From positions 1 through 43,719 of the forward strand of contig CAMNJU010000004.1 of assembly GCA_946541595.1 (NCBI GenBank): a stretch of DNA of 43,719 bases. The letters run 5' to 3'. The notes below the pieces were generated by a model, which saw only the letters and a program-made list of their open reading frames with translations, was not told the origin of the DNA and made no database searches. The DNA is from an uncultured Planctomycetales bacterium. Its GTDB lineage: Bacteria; Planctomycetota; Planctomycetia; Pirellulales; Thermoguttaceae. Positions 42,416 through 43,719 of the stretch are shown here, piece by piece. Both the position numbers and the translations under genes were made by a program. Numbering within the stretch: the stretch's first letter is position 1; each line of letters opens with the position of its first letter.

Positions 42416-43690
42416 ATGAAGAAGGCGAAAGATCTCGGAGCGGTCTCTCGGGACCGACGTTTCCTTTTCCTTTTGGGCGCCGCGTTCGCCGCGTTGTGTT
42501 TATCGCTCGCGGTCGGTTGCGCTACGGTACGACCGAATAAGCCCACCCAGTTTGAATGCCGATCGCAGGATTGCCATTATCATTATGAGATTGGCAGCGA
42601 CGGAACTATTACGAGCAGCGACGCCAGCGACGGCGTGAAACCGGCGACGCTCAATCCGGACGGCACGTGGGGTCCGCAGACGCCCGACCCGGCCGTGCCC
42701 GCGGAGACCGCCGCGAAGGTCGATCAAACGGCGCAAGACGCGCACAACGTCGCGCGCGCCGAAACGCCGGCCGAGCAGTTCCGTCAAGGCGAGACGTCGG
42801 TTACCCCTCTTGGCGACTGCGTCGCGCCGAACGAAAAAGTTAAGGTGGACGTGTGCGCCGCCGACAGCGTGTCGTCGGATCCTGCCGCGAATAAGCCGGA
42901 GCTCAATCCGACGACCAGACAGGGCGATCCTCTGCCCACGCAGGCTGCGCCTGCCGCGACTGAGGCCGCTCCCGCCGAATCTGCTCCGGCGCCCGCCGCG
43001 ACTGAAGCCGCTCCTGCCGACGCCGCTCCTGCGCCCGCCGCGCCTGAAGCCGCTCCTGCCGAATCCGCTCCGGCTCCCGCCGCGTCTGAGGCCGCTCCTG
43101 CCGAATCCGCTCCGGCTCCCGCCGCGCCTGAGGCCGCTCCTGCCGAATCCGCTCCGGCTCCCGCCGCGCCTGAGGCCGCTCCTGCCGAATCCGCGCCGAA
43201 TACCGGCATGGCCGGCGATTCGACCGTCGCCGCGGAAGCGCAGAGCGACGCGAACGCGCAGCAGTCGTTCCCGCCCGCCGAGAACAACGGCGTTATTTAT
43301 CCTGACGCCGGCGCCTCCGACGCAAATTCGTCCGACGCCGAAAAGTCCGACGACGACCGTTTCGTTAATTACAATCCCCGCAACGGCGCGCGGCTGACCG
43401 GCGTTTCCCAGAAGAAAGGCCGAACGGTCCAATTCAAGAACTCGGTAACGACCGCGAAAAGCTCCGCGAAGAACGGAAAGCCGGAACTCGTTCCGACGAC
43501 CGGCGCCGTCTACTATGCGTCGCGGCCTCTTCCGGCTCAGGCGCCCGCCCCGAGATACGCCGGCCCCGGCAAGCCCGCCGCCGCGCGTACGCTCAATGAA
43601 GCGCGCATGACCGCGCCTCAGAGCGGCGTTAAGAGCGACCGCAATCCGCAAGGACTGCCCGTTCTGGACGCAAGCCAAGGGCGCAGATAA
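42416..43690 (+). CDS. lipoprotein with Ala/Pro/Glu tandem repeats
   Basis: Predicted surface or periplasmic lipoprotein of 424 residues. The signal peptide is MKKAKDLGAVSRDRRFLF, a hydrophobic stretch and the lipobox LAVGC (Cys at about 35). A region with three early cysteines (FECRSQDCHYHYEI) follows, then polar linkers and six 14-residue repeats of the type EAAPAESAPAPA at 42956-43207. The rest is disordered, with Pro/Ala and basic residues towards the end. The Pro-rich repeat would span the envelope or wall as an extended rod (inference). GAGGA lies 11 bases upstream of the ATG. No domain family is recognised. Confidence 0.7.
   Translation: MKKAKDLGAVSRDRRFLFLLGAAFAALCLSLAVGCATVRPNKPTQFECRSQDCHYHYEIGSDGTITSSDASDGVKPATLNPDGTWGPQTPDPAVPAETAAKVDQTAQDAHNVARAETPAEQFRQGETSVTPLGDCVAPNEKVKVDVCAADSVSSDPAANKPELNPTTRQGDPLPTQAAPAATEAAPAESAPAPAATEAAPADAAPAPAAPEAAPAESAPAPAASEAAPAESAPAPAAPEAAPAESAPAPAAPEAAPAESAPNTGMAGDSTVAAEAQSDANAQQSFPPAENNGVIYPDAGASDANSSDAEKSDDDRFVNYNPRNGARLTGVSQKKGRTVQFKNSVTTAKSSAKNGKPELVPTTGAVYYASRPLPAQAPAPRYAGPGKPAAARTLNEARMTAPQSGVKSDRNPQGLPVLDASQGRR
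42956..43207 (+). repeat. six-unit 42-bp in-frame tandem repeat
   Basis: The units begin at 42956, 42998, 43040, 43082, 43124 and 43166. Each encodes A(T/P/S)EAAPA(E/D)(S/A)APAPA; the last unit diverges at its 3' end. Units 3-6 are almost identical in bases, which indicates recent duplication or homogenisation. Confidence 0.9.
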
Positions 43691-43719
43691 GCCGATTTCG
43701 TTCGGCGCCGCGCAACCCG

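Noticed and set aside
42956..43207. Tandem repeat as CRISPR array
   Set aside because: The units are contiguous without spacers and encode a continuous in-frame peptide repeat.
42784..43287. Minus-strand Ala/Gly/Asp repeat protein opposite the lipoprotein repeats
   Set aside because: It is the antisense reading of the 42-bp repeat; the plus frame has signal peptide, lipobox and RBS.

Overview
The window is a GC-rich, gene-dense bacterial chromosome segment. It carries about 37 supported protein genes, one cut by the left edge, and no tRNA, rRNA, CRISPR array, transposase or phage gene that I could recognise. The gene styles point to the Planctomycetota, probably a carbohydrate-degrading anaerobic or gut lineage. 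The clues are a large pseudopilin, a signal peptidase I with a split zinc ribbon, a stand-alone RNA polymerase alpha-CTD protein, a DUF3592 protein and secreted glycosidases. The taxon is an inference from gene style, not from a marker search.

Left part (1-14.3 kb): a TlpA-like thioredoxin converges on a pseudopilin. A secreted GH36 alpha-galactosidase, hpt and a secreted GH42-like glycosidase follow. lspA and thrC are divergent, with well-spaced promoters back to back. thrC heads a run with signal peptidase I, the alpha-CTD protein and a DUF3592 membrane protein. Both ends of protein export (lspA for lipoproteins, signal peptidase I for other secreted proteins) are therefore close together.

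Middle (14.3-32 kb): a lower-GC patch holds two orphan genes (14340-15760). Next come a PIG-L deacetylase, a lipoprotein, and nadB with a Tat-exported diheme split-Soret-like cytochrome, divergent from a LysR regulator. A housekeeping block follows: dapB, rpmE, prfA, prmC, accB and accC (lysine/cell-wall precursor, translation termination, fatty-acid initiation). Then come a FlgM-like protein, a membrane-anchored protein, a lipoprotein and miaA.

Right part (31.6-43.7 kb): DUF721/DciA-like, gyrB, a TPR protein and a U32 tRNA/rRNA-hydroxylation-type protein form a forward run. On the minus strand lie trmB-fabZ, a 32-codon ribosomal bL37-like gene, a family 4 uracil-DNA glycosylase and csrA. A 1-kb non-coding region after csrA contains a compact inverted-repeat cluster ending in a terminator (candidate structured RNA). 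A lipoprotein with a 42-bp tandem repeat closes the window.

Start codons were moved from the longest open frame wherever a clear Shine-Dalgarno sequence or family length favoured an internal start. Recurrent TTGAC-N17-TATAAT-like promoters and GC-rich hairpins with T tracts mark most transcription-unit borders.
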